This document shows, in pieces, positions 31,360-40,377 of a stretch of 64,000 nt of DNA. This DNA is from Flavobacteriaceae bacterium PS02337 (lineage in GTDB: Bacteria; Bacteroidota; Bacteroidia; Flavobacteriales; Flavobacteriaceae): the NCBI GenBank assembly GCA_029959285.1, contig JASCOE010000010.1, positions 1-64,000 on the forward strand, given 5' to 3'. Under the pieces are notes generated by a model. The model made no database searches and was not told where the DNA came from. It worked only from the letters and a program-made list of their open reading frames with translations. Made by a program: the position numbers and the translations under genes. Position 1 is the stretch's first letter; each line of letters starts with the position of its first letter.

Positions 31360-34155
31360 TTATTTTGCTTTCATAAGTACTTGTACGCTGTTAGATTTTT
31401 TTAAGACATTTACTGTAAATTCTTTTAAATCTTTTGCGGTAATTGTGCTTAAAATGCTTTTAAGAGTTTCGGTGTCAAGTGGTTCTTCGTTATCGCGAAC
31501 GTAAGACCTTAATACACTTAACCAATAATTGTTTTGCTTAATTTGTTCTTGGTGATTCTTTAAAATGGATTGTTTGATGTCTTCCAGCATGCTTGAAGGA
31601 ATATTTTCGGTTTGTACTCTCGAAAGTTCTGCATGAACAATTTTTACCAACGCATCTGCTTTATCAGGATTACAATCGAAATTAATTTCTAAAGAAAATA
31701 ATGGAGAAGGAGTTTGAGATAAATCGGTTCCGACTTGAACGCCGTAACTGCCGCCTTCTTCTTCACGAATGGTTTCTAAATAACGTTTTGTCAGCCATTC
31801 TGACAACATATAATTCAAGATTTTGTTCTTCTTGTTATAAACAACATCTTTGTTTTGTAAATGCAGATAAACCGTTGTTTTTGGTGTATCCATAGTTCTT
31901 AAGATGGTTTTCTCTGTTTTTCCGTCTTTCATGAAAATCTTATGATCGACATATTTTTCAGTTTTTTCATTAGACGGAATATTGCCTAAATACTTATTGA
32001 TTAAAGCAATATCTTTTTCTGAAATGTTTCCGACGAAAAGAAAAGTGAAATCTCCCGGATTTGAAAAACGTTCTGTGTAGAATTTCTTCGCTTTATTCAA
32101 ATCAAAAGCATTGATAAAATCTTGATTCAACAGCCAATTGCGTTTGCTGTAATTTGTATTTAAAACCGAAATTGTATCGCTTAAAGCTTTTTCATTACTA
32201 TTTGGAGCATTATTTAGTTTGTTTTGATATTGTTCTTTTATTTTTTCAAAAGTACTCGTATCAAATCTTGGATGCTGAAAATATAAATACGTCAGTTGCA
32301 ATAATGTAGTTAAGGATTCTTTGTTACTGCTTCCGTTAAAACCTTCGTATAAACCTCCAATATACGGACTAACATTTGCCGTTTTTCCAGTTAATTTTTT
32401 CTTTAAATCGGTAAATTTATAATCGCCCAATCCAGAATAAGAAGCTAAAGCCGACGCAATTTGAGTTGAAGGAAGATCTTTCCAATCTGCTAATGAATTT
32501 CCACCTGCGCTGTAAGCCGAAAATAAAATTTGGTCTTTACTCAAAGTTGTCGGATAAATAATCACTTTTGCGCCATTTGCCAAAGTGTATTTTTTTGCAT
32601 TCGCGAATGTCTTAACGTCTTCTGTTTTTGGAATTGCTTTTTCCTTCAATTCATCTTTTACCAAAGAAGCCGTTAATTCTTCTTCTTTGTAAGGTTCTAA
32701 TTTGGTGTTTGAAATCGTTTTTATTGCATTCCAATATGCATTTGCTTCAGGAAATTTCGTCGCTGCATCTTCTGGAGCAGAAACCGATAAGATTAAATTT
32801 TGTTTAGGTTCTAAAGCTCTAAAAGCAGTATTAATTTGCTGTAATGTAACTTTGTCCAAAAAGCTATTCATCCATTTGTATTCTTCGTCCATTGTCATTA
32901 CTGGATTGGCTTCTAAGAAATACATTTGCAATTGTTCTGCCCAAGATCCGTTGCTGATTTTGTCTTTATTCGCTAGACGATTATCATAACTGCTTCGCAT
33001 TTTGGTTTTCAAACGATCTAATTCCTGTTGCGTAATTCCGTTTTGAATAGCTCTTTCATATTCTCTATAAGCATCTGAAAATGCTTCTAAAAATTTGCCT
33101 TTTTTAGGCGTAATATTCAATGAAAATTTACTGTCTAATCTGGAAAGATTATTATTTGAGATTCCGAAAGACAAACCAGCCGTTTCATTATTGATAATAT
33201 ATTCTCCGAAACGAATATTCATTAATTGCATTGCCAAACTTTCCTGCATGCTTTTTGTCATTGCAGTTTCGTCTTGAACTAAAGGTTTTGGTTGTGTGTA
33301 CGAAAGCGAAATTCCAGAACGCTGTAATTCTTTATCAGTTGCTAAAACATAACGGTTTTCTGTCTGTACGGGAATTTTTTCATATTCTCTTTTGTTGATT
33401 TTCTTTGGAGTTGGTATCGAACCGAAAATCTCTTTAACCCGTTTTTCGATTAAATTGACGTCGATGTCCCCTACGATCACGACAGCCTGATTTTGCGGTT
33501 GACACCATTTTTTATAATAATCTCTTAAGACTTGATATTTGAAATTATTAATAACATTTAAATCTCCAATTACATTTCGTTTGGCATATTTTGAGCCTTG
33601 AAAAACTACTTTATCGATTTTTTCGCCCGCTCTGTAATCTGCATTTCGTCTCGTACGCCATTCTTCGCGAATAACACCTCTTTCAGCATCAATTTCATTG
33701 TTAGCTAAAAGCAATGACCCAGACCAATCGTGAAGTACATATAGGCAGGAATCTAATAAAGTTTTGTTTTCTGCAGGAACATTGCTGATGTTGTAAACAG
33801 TTTCATCGTAAGCCGTATAAGCGTTGATGTCTTTTCCAAAAGAAACACCTTGCTTTTCAAGCATGTTTATGATTCCCTTTCCTTTAAAATGTTCCGTTCC
33901 ATTAAAAGCCATGTGTTCTAAGAAATGCGCCAATCCGTCTTGATCGTCATTTTCTAAAATAGCTCCAACATTTTGAACGAAATAAAAATCGGTTCTGTCT
34001 TTTGGCCATTCGTTGTGCATTACGAAATATTGCATTCCGTTTGGAAGCGTTCCGTGCTTAATTTCTTTAGGCAGCGGAAAAGTGGTTTTAAACTGCGCTG
34101 AGACTTGGTTTAAACCCAAAATCAAGAAATGCGCTAAAATTAATTTTGCTTTCAT
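31360..34155 (-). CDS. M16-family zinc metallopeptidase
   Basis: A 931-residue exported peptidase. The signal peptide is LILAHFLILGLNQVSAQ. The inverted zinc motif HxxEH is GLAHFLEHMAF (residues 77-81), with the third ligand in NNEIDAERGVIREEW about 75 residues later. Two tandem M16 halves (clamshell) fit the length; the second half (about 520-930) lacks the zinc motif, as usual. M16 enzymes cut peptides inside a closed chamber. It is the last gene of the ECF/SusCD locus, 235 bases after the S9 gene; an inverted repeat lies in that gap. Confidence 0.92.
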   Translation of the reverse strand: MKAKLILAHFLILGLNQVSAQFKTTFPLPKEIKHGTLPNGMQYFVMHNEWPKDRTDFYFVQNVGAILENDDQDGLAHFLEHMAFNGTEHFKGKGIINMLEKQGVSFGKDINAYTAYDETVYNISNVPAENKTLLDSCLYVLHDWSGSLLLANNEIDAERGVIREEWRTRRNADYRAGEKIDKVVFQGSKYAKRNVIGDLNVINNFKYQVLRDYYKKWCQPQNQAVVIVGDIDVNLIEKRVKEIFGSIPTPKKINKREYEKIPVQTENRYVLATDKELQRSGISLSYTQPKPLVQDETAMTKSMQESLAMQLMNIRFGEYIINNETAGLSFGISNNNLSRLDSKFSLNITPKKGKFLEAFSDAYREYERAIQNGITQQELDRLKTKMRSSYDNRLANKDKISNGSWAEQLQMYFLEANPVMTMDEEYKWMNSFLDKVTLQQINTAFRALEPKQNLILSVSAPEDAATKFPEANAYWNAIKTISNTKLEPYKEEELTASLVKDELKEKAIPKTEDVKTFANAKKYTLANGAKVIIYPTTLSKDQILFSAYSAGGNSLADWKDLPSTQIASALASYSGLGDYKFTDLKKKLTGKTANVSPYIGGLYEGFNGSSNKESLTTLLQLTYLYFQHPRFDTSTFEKIKEQYQNKLNNAPNSNEKALSDTISVLNTNYSKRNWLLNQDFINAFDLNKAKKFYTERFSNPGDFTFLFVGNISEKDIALINKYLGNIPSNEKTEKYVDHKIFMKDGKTEKTILRTMDTPKTTVYLHLQNKDVVYNKKNKILNYMLSEWLTKRYLETIREEEGGSYGVQVGTDLSQTPSPLFSLEINFDCNPDKADALVKIVHAELSRVQTENIPSSMLEDIKQSILKNHQEQIKQNNYWLSVLRSYVRDNEEPLDTETLKSILSTITAKDLKEFTVNVLKKSNSVQVLMKAK

Positions 34156-34260
34156 TGTTGATAATTATTGTTCTTTTTTTGATTGAATTTTAGTTTGAAA
34201 AAGATATAAGAAGTCCCTGCTGTTTATTTGAAATCTTCAAAAAAACAGTTGTAATGAAAC

Positions 34261-34371
34261 GCAGATTACACGGATTCGCTTTGCGAAGACGCGGATTTAC
34301 ACAGAAAAAATATTTAAATTAAAATCCGTTTAATCAGCGTCTTCGCGATAGCGAATCAGTAAAATCAGTGT
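34261..34371. repeat. Inverted pair of Flavobacterium-type palindromic repeats
   Basis: GATTCGCTTTGCGAAGACGC (34273-34292) is nearly the reverse complement of 34337-34357 (one base longer, two differences). Each unit has its own TTCGC/GCGAA palindrome, and the flanking GCAGATTACACG and AAATCAGTG parts also pair. The whole forms a long hairpin between the S9 and M16 genes. The motif resembles an intergenic repeat I recall from Flavobacterium genomes. Confidence 0.75.
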
Positions 34372-34390
34372 CTAATTTTTAAGCATTAAA

Positions 34391-36988
34391 TTACATCCAG
34401 TCTGGTTTTGCAGAATTTTTTAAGTAGTAATCAAAATACTGTTGCATTTTGTTTGTCCAATCTTTCTTGTTTGCTGCATCTTCTAAAGTGTGACCTTCTT
34501 TTTTATAATTCACTAATAAAGCAGGTTTTCCTAAACGGCGAAGTGCAAAAAACAAAGATTGTCCTTCTTGATAAGGAACCGCACGATCATTATCATTATG
34601 GAAAATCAAAATTGGTGTTTTGATGTTTTTCGCAGCAAAAAGAGGTGAATTTTTAATATATCCGTCCAAATTGTCATGCATTGAACTTCCCATACGGTAT
34701 TGATCGGCTTCATATTTAAACATAGTCGAAATACCATTTGATCGCATTACAGGATAATTTGCAGTAAAATTACTAACGCCAGAACCTACAATCGCACAAG
34801 TGAAAATATCTGTTTTAGTTGTTAAAAAAGAAGTTTCGTAACCGCCAAAACTATGTCCCTGAATTCCGATTTTTCCTTTTTCGGTAATGCCTTTCGAAAT
34901 TAAATATTCAACCCCGCTGATTACGTCATTGTAAACACTGTTTCCAACATCGCCGTAAACATAATGCACGTCTGGCTGAAAAACGATATAACCTTGACTT
35001 AAGTAAGTTGGAATATTAATGTTTGAAGTACTAACTTCTGGTAATTGGTAAGAATTAAATTCTTCGGTATGTTTTTCGTAAAAATGAACAATTACATGAT
35101 ATGTTTTTTTACTATCATAATTGTCTGGAAGATACAAGTTTCCTTGATTTTCTTTTCCGTTAAAACTTTTCCAAGTCAATAGTTTTGCAGTTCCCCAAGC
35201 ATATTCTTTTTGCTGCGGATTGATATCGGTAATTTTTTGCTGTGATCCAAAAGCTGAAGTTCCCCACCATAAATCTGGGAAAACAGTATAACTTTCTTTT
35301 GTAAATAAAACACTTGAATTATCGCCTGAAACAGCTTCAATTTTTACATTATAATCTGAATTTGCAAATACTTTTGTAATCGAACTATTATTGGTTAATT
35401 TATAAACGCCTTTAGATTTATTTGTGAAATCAAAACCAATAAAAGTAATTGATTTTCTCTGATCTAAATCTCCAATAAAACCGCTTTCGCTATAACGCAA
35501 TTCAACATTGTTTTTTCTTCCGAAACCATTCGTAATAGAATAAGCAGCTTTTTGATTCGTAAGATCAATCGCCCACAAATCAAACTGATCGTAAAGAACA
35601 ACTGTGTTTCCGTTGTTTAACCAGCCAGCAATTCCGTAAGCGGTATTAGCCGATTTCATGTCTACGTTTTCATCTGAAACTGGAAAAAGAATTTGTGAAC
35701 TTATGTTTTTAAACTGCAAAGAAGCAGAATCAAAAACTGTCCAAATTTTTTCTTTTTCATTATAATAAACAGCAAAACTTCCTTGCGGATTCCATGTTAT
35801 ACTTCCAAAAACTCCAGTTAGTACTTTTGTAGATTTTCCTGTCGACGCATCAATCCAATACATATCGCTGCGTTCGTTAAAAGTCCAATCAACTTCTACG
35901 TTGTAAGGTTTTTTATCAATAGCAAAAACACCTTTGAAGTTTCCTGATTCTGGAATTAAAACCTGATCAAATTCGCCAGTTGAAGCTACTTTTATAACTT
36001 TTTTATTTTGAATGTCATAAATGAATTTTTGTTCACTTGGAAGCGTTTTTGAACTTCTCAAAAGTTCTTGTCTGCGTTCCATAGTTCCTTGATTTGATCT
36101 CCAGATTTCAATATTAGATTTTGCAATTTGAGTATTTTCTGGACGTTTGTTAGAATTTACTAGCAAAGAAATAAAACGCGCATTTTCGTTTAATCCGTAA
36201 GCAGTTTTAGAAATAGAAAAATTAGGATCGTTTAAACTGATTTCATCATAATTGAATAAAGCTTTCGTCGAATTGGTATTCAAATTGAAATAATAAACCA
36301 GATTAAAATCGGAACTATTGTTTCCTTTTAAAGTAAAAGTTCCGCCATTTTCTTTATCATTTAATTGAAAATCACCAAAATCAGAAGCTTTTCCGCTGTA
36401 AACAGTTTCTTGTTTTCCACCGATTATTCCGTGTTTTAAGAATACTTGATCTTTTTCAATTTGAACATACACAATCGATTTGTTCTTTAAAAAACGAGAC
36501 GATTTTATGTTGTTTACAAAAGTACTGTCGTTGTTTTCTAAATTATAACAAACCAAACGTTGCAAAAAGAATTTCCCTTTTGGCGTTTCTGGACGCGTGT
36601 AATATAGAAAATCTGTTCCTTCAAGCGGATTTGTGTAATGTTTGCTTTTCCAAAGTTTTTTTGCACCCGTTTTTAAGTTTTGCAAAAGTATACTATCATT
36701 TTTGCTGTACTGAATCCAGTCTTTTTTTCCTATAAATTTTAAATCATTGATATTATCCAAAACCAAACGTTTTCCTTTTGGCGCTTCCTGAATAATAATC
36801 TGTTTCTTGTTTTCTTTTTCTTCATCTTGAAAAACGGTGCTGTACGACATCCATTTTCCGTTATAAGATAAAGCTTTAGAATTAATTCTTTTCCAAGATT
36901 GGTATGCCGATTCGTCTACTGCTTTTTTCTGAGCTGATAAACTATGCGCACTCAAAGCGAGTGCACATAGTAAAACTAATTTTTTCAT
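34391..36988 (-). CDS. S9-family (prolyl oligopeptidase) serine peptidase
   Basis: An 865-residue exported peptidase. Signal peptide LVLLCALALSAHSLSAQ. The N-terminal part is a beta-propeller-like region of about 600 residues; the C-terminal alpha/beta-hydrolase domain has the nucleophile in KIGIQGHSFGGYETSFL, the Asp in FHNDNDRAVPYQEG and the His in EGHTLED. Such peptidases cleave short peptides. It starts 23 bases after the TlpA-like gene, so it is in the same operon. Confidence 0.92.
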   Translation of the reverse strand: MKKLVLLCALALSAHSLSAQKKAVDESAYQSWKRINSKALSYNGKWMSYSTVFQDEEKENKKQIIIQEAPKGKRLVLDNINDLKFIGKKDWIQYSKNDSILLQNLKTGAKKLWKSKHYTNPLEGTDFLYYTRPETPKGKFFLQRLVCYNLENNDSTFVNNIKSSRFLKNKSIVYVQIEKDQVFLKHGIIGGKQETVYSGKASDFGDFQLNDKENGGTFTLKGNNSSDFNLVYYFNLNTNSTKALFNYDEISLNDPNFSISKTAYGLNENARFISLLVNSNKRPENTQIAKSNIEIWRSNQGTMERRQELLRSSKTLPSEQKFIYDIQNKKVIKVASTGEFDQVLIPESGNFKGVFAIDKKPYNVEVDWTFNERSDMYWIDASTGKSTKVLTGVFGSITWNPQGSFAVYYNEKEKIWTVFDSASLQFKNISSQILFPVSDENVDMKSANTAYGIAGWLNNGNTVVLYDQFDLWAIDLTNQKAAYSITNGFGRKNNVELRYSESGFIGDLDQRKSITFIGFDFTNKSKGVYKLTNNSSITKVFANSDYNVKIEAVSGDNSSVLFTKESYTVFPDLWWGTSAFGSQQKITDINPQQKEYAWGTAKLLTWKSFNGKENQGNLYLPDNYDSKKTYHVIVHFYEKHTEEFNSYQLPEVSTSNINIPTYLSQGYIVFQPDVHYVYGDVGNSVYNDVISGVEYLISKGITEKGKIGIQGHSFGGYETSFLTTKTDIFTCAIVGSGVSNFTANYPVMRSNGISTMFKYEADQYRMGSSMHDNLDGYIKNSPLFAAKNIKTPILIFHNDNDRAVPYQEGQSLFFALRRLGKPALLVNYKKEGHTLEDAANKKDWTNKMQQYFDYYLKNSAKPDWM

Positions 36989-37011
36989 ATTTTTTGTTTT
37001 TAAAAAAGCGA

Positions 37012-38991
37012 TTATTCGTTTTTTAAAGCATTAATAACGCCTGTAAGTTCATCAACCAATTGTCCTGGATTTCCAGAATAACCTTCAGAAGTAAAACGGA
37101 TTTTTCCGTCTTTGATGACCACTTTTCTTGGAATTCCGCTTGAATTAAAAATTTTAGCATAGTTGGTAAAAGAAGCATTATTTGTTCCGCCTCCTTTTTT
37201 AGCTAAATCAAAATAAGTAGTGATTTTTAAACCTTTTTCTTTCAAGTAAGCCAAAGCTTCTTTTTTGTAGCCTTCTTTAGTTTCTTGAGTGCTAATGAAA
37301 TAAACTTCAACTTGTTTATCATCTTTAAAGTTATTTACCAACTGTTGCATTGCTGGAAATGCTTTTTTACAAGGTCCGCACCAAGTTGCCCAAAAATCAA
37401 TTACAATAATTTTTCCGCTGTTTAAAGCTAAATCTTTAGTTTTTCCATCAGCAGCTTGCACTTTGATTGCAGGCGCAGGAACTGGATCCATTAGAGCAAT
37501 TTTCTCATCTGATTTGTTTTCCTTTTTCAACTGCTCTAAATAAGCTGGAAAATCAGCTTCTTTTTTTCCTTCTTTCAAAAACAATTCTTTCAATTTTGCA
37601 GTTGAAGCTTCAGATAAAGTATTGGCTCTTGCAGCATTTTTCAAAACCTCAATGATTGGCTTGTTAAATGCTTCTAAAGCTTTAATATGAATGTCGTTGA
37701 TACTTGCTTTTTCGTAACGTTTTTCGAAAGGCAATAATTCAAAAGTTTCTAAAACTTCTTTGTACTTTTTCAAAATATCGTACATACGAATCTGAATCAC
37801 TAATTCGTTATTCAGTTGCGTTTTCGCATTTTCAGTTGCCTGATTTGGCGACCAGTAAAGTCCTTGCATATAAGACATGTCGTTTACTTTTTGCTGCATT
37901 TGTTTGATAATTGGCACTGCCATCGTTTCGATAACTGCAGGATCTTCTACTTTTAAGTATAATGCTTTAGAAATGTTTTGGTGGTAAGCATCGTTCAGAT
38001 TCGCAAAATTCATATTTGGAATCATAGCCAAAATACTTTTGTAATCTTTAGTTTCGAAATAATATCCGAATTGCATTTTTACGATATTGTCATAGAAATA
38101 TCTCTGAGAATCTGGAACATTTGATGTGTATGGGAAATCAGTTAGAAATTGATTGATTACCTTATTTCTTTCTGCTGCATCGGCAATCGGCATTATTTTT
38201 TGATACGCTTTGAATCTTAAAAAAGCACCTTTTGGAAATTGTTTTACAATTACATTTTCAAGTGAATCAGCTTTTGCTTTGTTTTTTAAATCATACAAAT
38301 AAATATTATGCACTTTAAGATAAACTTCTTCTGGCATTCCATTCATTTTCTTTGTAAAATCTCCTAGAAAACGAGTTCCTAATTCTTGAAATTTTTCTGG
38401 TTTTTGCACTTTCAATACTTTAAAATAAGTATCAAAAAACTCTGGAAATCTGTTGCCATTATCTGCAACTTCTTTCTTTAACCAATATTCTGTTGCATCT
38501 CCAGCAATTGTAAAATCTTTGAAATAACCACCAAACTGACCGTTAAAATCTTTGTTTCTAAAAGTTGCCCAAGCCAAATCTGCTCCAGGCATTTTTACTT
38601 TTGGTTCTTTAAAAGCAACCAGCATATATCCGGTATCTTGATTAGTGTCTGTAACTAAACCATTCTCAGTGTTTCCGTAGAATTTGAAAGCCATAAAAGC
38701 ACAGTTTTTTGGAACTGTAAAATCGGCGCTGTAGACAGCGCCATTTTTTTTCATTTTAACATCTTCGATTTCCCATCTGTAATCATTGAAAACATAAGCA
38801 TAACCACTAATATTTTTAACATTTTCTAATGGCCCGCCTTTTGGATCGTAAGTCATGCTGAAAGTTAATCCAGGAGTTGGAACGTCGACCATTCCTTGTA
38901 ATCTTGATTTAACTTCTTGACTTGTAACCTGTAGAGTAAAGGCGCAGAACGCCAATACCAATAGTTTGATATTCTTAATTTTTTTAAACAT
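37012..38991 (-). CDS. TlpA-family thiol-disulfide oxidoreductase, large
   Basis: A 659-residue exported protein with signal peptide LLVLAFCAFTLQVTSQ. About 500 residues of helical N-terminal region (no clear family; a DUF4369-like start is possible) precede a C-terminal TlpA domain: IIVIDFWATWCGPCKKAFPAM near residue 545 and later SSGIPRKVVIKDGKIRF with the cis-Pro. Proteins of this layout occur beside SusCD pairs in Bacteroidota; the substrate is unknown. It lies 11 bases after the SusD gene. Confidence 0.88.
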   Translation of the reverse strand: MFKKIKNIKLLVLAFCAFTLQVTSQEVKSRLQGMVDVPTPGLTFSMTYDPKGGPLENVKNISGYAYVFNDYRWEIEDVKMKKNGAVYSADFTVPKNCAFMAFKFYGNTENGLVTDTNQDTGYMLVAFKEPKVKMPGADLAWATFRNKDFNGQFGGYFKDFTIAGDATEYWLKKEVADNGNRFPEFFDTYFKVLKVQKPEKFQELGTRFLGDFTKKMNGMPEEVYLKVHNIYLYDLKNKAKADSLENVIVKQFPKGAFLRFKAYQKIMPIADAAERNKVINQFLTDFPYTSNVPDSQRYFYDNIVKMQFGYYFETKDYKSILAMIPNMNFANLNDAYHQNISKALYLKVEDPAVIETMAVPIIKQMQQKVNDMSYMQGLYWSPNQATENAKTQLNNELVIQIRMYDILKKYKEVLETFELLPFEKRYEKASINDIHIKALEAFNKPIIEVLKNAARANTLSEASTAKLKELFLKEGKKEADFPAYLEQLKKENKSDEKIALMDPVPAPAIKVQAADGKTKDLALNSGKIIVIDFWATWCGPCKKAFPAMQQLVNNFKDDKQVEVYFISTQETKEGYKKEALAYLKEKGLKITTYFDLAKKGGGTNNASFTNYAKIFNSSGIPRKVVIKDGKIRFTSEGYSGNPGQLVDELTGVINALKNE

Positions 38992-39002
38992 TGTAAGTTT
39001 TT

Positions 39003-40358
39003 TTATTTCCCTAACTCAGGGCTTAAATCGATATAATTTTGATTGATTGGGAATACATAACCGTCGCTGTTTGGCTGTAAAGTATAGGTTTGTCCTTTAA
39101 AAACTCTGGTGTATGTTTTTTGATAAACAGGATCTAGATTTAACCTTCTTTGATCAAACCAACGGAACCCGCGTCCGATGAATTCTTTTTGTCTTTCAGT
39201 TAAAACTAAATCTAAGGCTTCTTTATTTGTTGTTGCAGAAACTGTGTAAGCCGTTCCAGATTTAAAACGTTTTGCTCTCAAAATATTTAAATAATCAACA
39301 GCTTTTTGTGGCTGTCCGCCTCGAGCATAACATTCTGCAGCAATTAAATACATTTCAGGAACAGAAACCCCAACATTGATTCCGTTTGTGTAACTGTACG
39401 TGTATAATCCGAAACCTCTTCCTGTGTAAGTAGGGAAGAAGGAAGTTCCTGGAGCGGTGTAATAATTGTAACGTAAATCATTGGTTCCAAAACTATTTAA
39501 AAGTTCTGTCGATAATGGCGCAGCGTTATAAGTTAAAAGCAAAGTTTTTGAAAATATAATTTCAGGATTCTGAATCAAAACAGGGTAGCTATAAGCCGTA
39601 GCGAATGATTTTAAATCGATTAAACCATTTTGCATCTGTAACGCTTTCTCTGCATTTTCTAGACTCAATTGATATTGTCCCATTAGTAAATATGTTCTGG
39701 CAAGCAATGCATAAACCGCTCTTTTTGAAGGAAGAACATTAAACTGAGGATCGTTCTGAATACCATTATCTAAAGCACTTTTTAAATCGGATATAATTTG
39801 ATCGTAAACTTGTCCGACAGTGCTTCTTTCTAAAGAAGAAAATAATTCTGGTTTTAATAAAATCGGAACTGCTTTTTCTGAATTGGCAGAAGTTGGATCA
39901 AATTGTGGTCCGTATGTATTTACTAACTGTAAATAAGCAAATGCACGATGTACAAAAGCTTCAGCATAGATTTCTTTTTTCTCTGCGTCAGTTCCTTTTT
40001 CGCTGCCCATTACACCATTTAGAATTACATTACTGTAATAAACCGCTTTGTATAATCCTGTCCAGTCAGAATCGCCTTGAGAAGGATCGTAAATTCTGTC
40101 TTGCCAAGTATAACTGTTCCCCCAAATTGTTGTAACTCCGTTTTGATACGTTGTTGGAAATTCGACATCAGCATTTGCAATTAGATAAATTCCGCCAGAA
40201 GACGTCATATCATTATAATTATTTGCCAAAGCTCTGTAATCAGAGGTGTATTTTAAAATTCTGTTGTTTCCAACCTGATCAACTTCAACATAATCTCGGC
40301 AAGAGTTTAGTAAAAGTAGAGGAAGGAATATATATAACGTGGATTTTAGAAATTTCAT
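39003..40358 (-). CDS. SusD/RagB-family nutrient-binding lipoprotein
   Basis: Set at ATG 40358, the protein is 451 residues. A lipobox ends the signal (LYIFLPLLLLNSCRDY). The SusD domains show AYLQLVNTYGPQFDP, YALLARTYLLMGQYQLSLENAEKA (TPR-like) and the C-terminal LVLTERQKEFIGRGFRWFDQRR. It forms the lid of the SusC barrel at the cell surface. It starts 19 bases after the SusC gene. The longer frame starting at 40442 overlaps the SusC gene and is not preferred. Confidence 0.92.
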   Translation of the reverse strand: MKFLKSTLYIFLPLLLLNSCRDYVEVDQVGNNRILKYTSDYRALANNYNDMTSSGGIYLIANADVEFPTTYQNGVTTIWGNSYTWQDRIYDPSQGDSDWTGLYKAVYYSNVILNGVMGSEKGTDAEKKEIYAEAFVHRAFAYLQLVNTYGPQFDPTSANSEKAVPILLKPELFSSLERSTVGQVYDQIISDLKSALDNGIQNDPQFNVLPSKRAVYALLARTYLLMGQYQLSLENAEKALQMQNGLIDLKSFATAYSYPVLIQNPEIIFSKTLLLTYNAAPLSTELLNSFGTNDLRYNYYTAPGTSFFPTYTGRGFGLYTYSYTNGINVGVSVPEMYLIAAECYARGGQPQKAVDYLNILRAKRFKSGTAYTVSATTNKEALDLVLTERQKEFIGRGFRWFDQRRLNLDPVYQKTYTRVFKGQTYTLQPNSDGYVFPINQNYIDLSPELGK

Positions 40359-40377
40359 AATAGTCTGTTTTTTAAAA

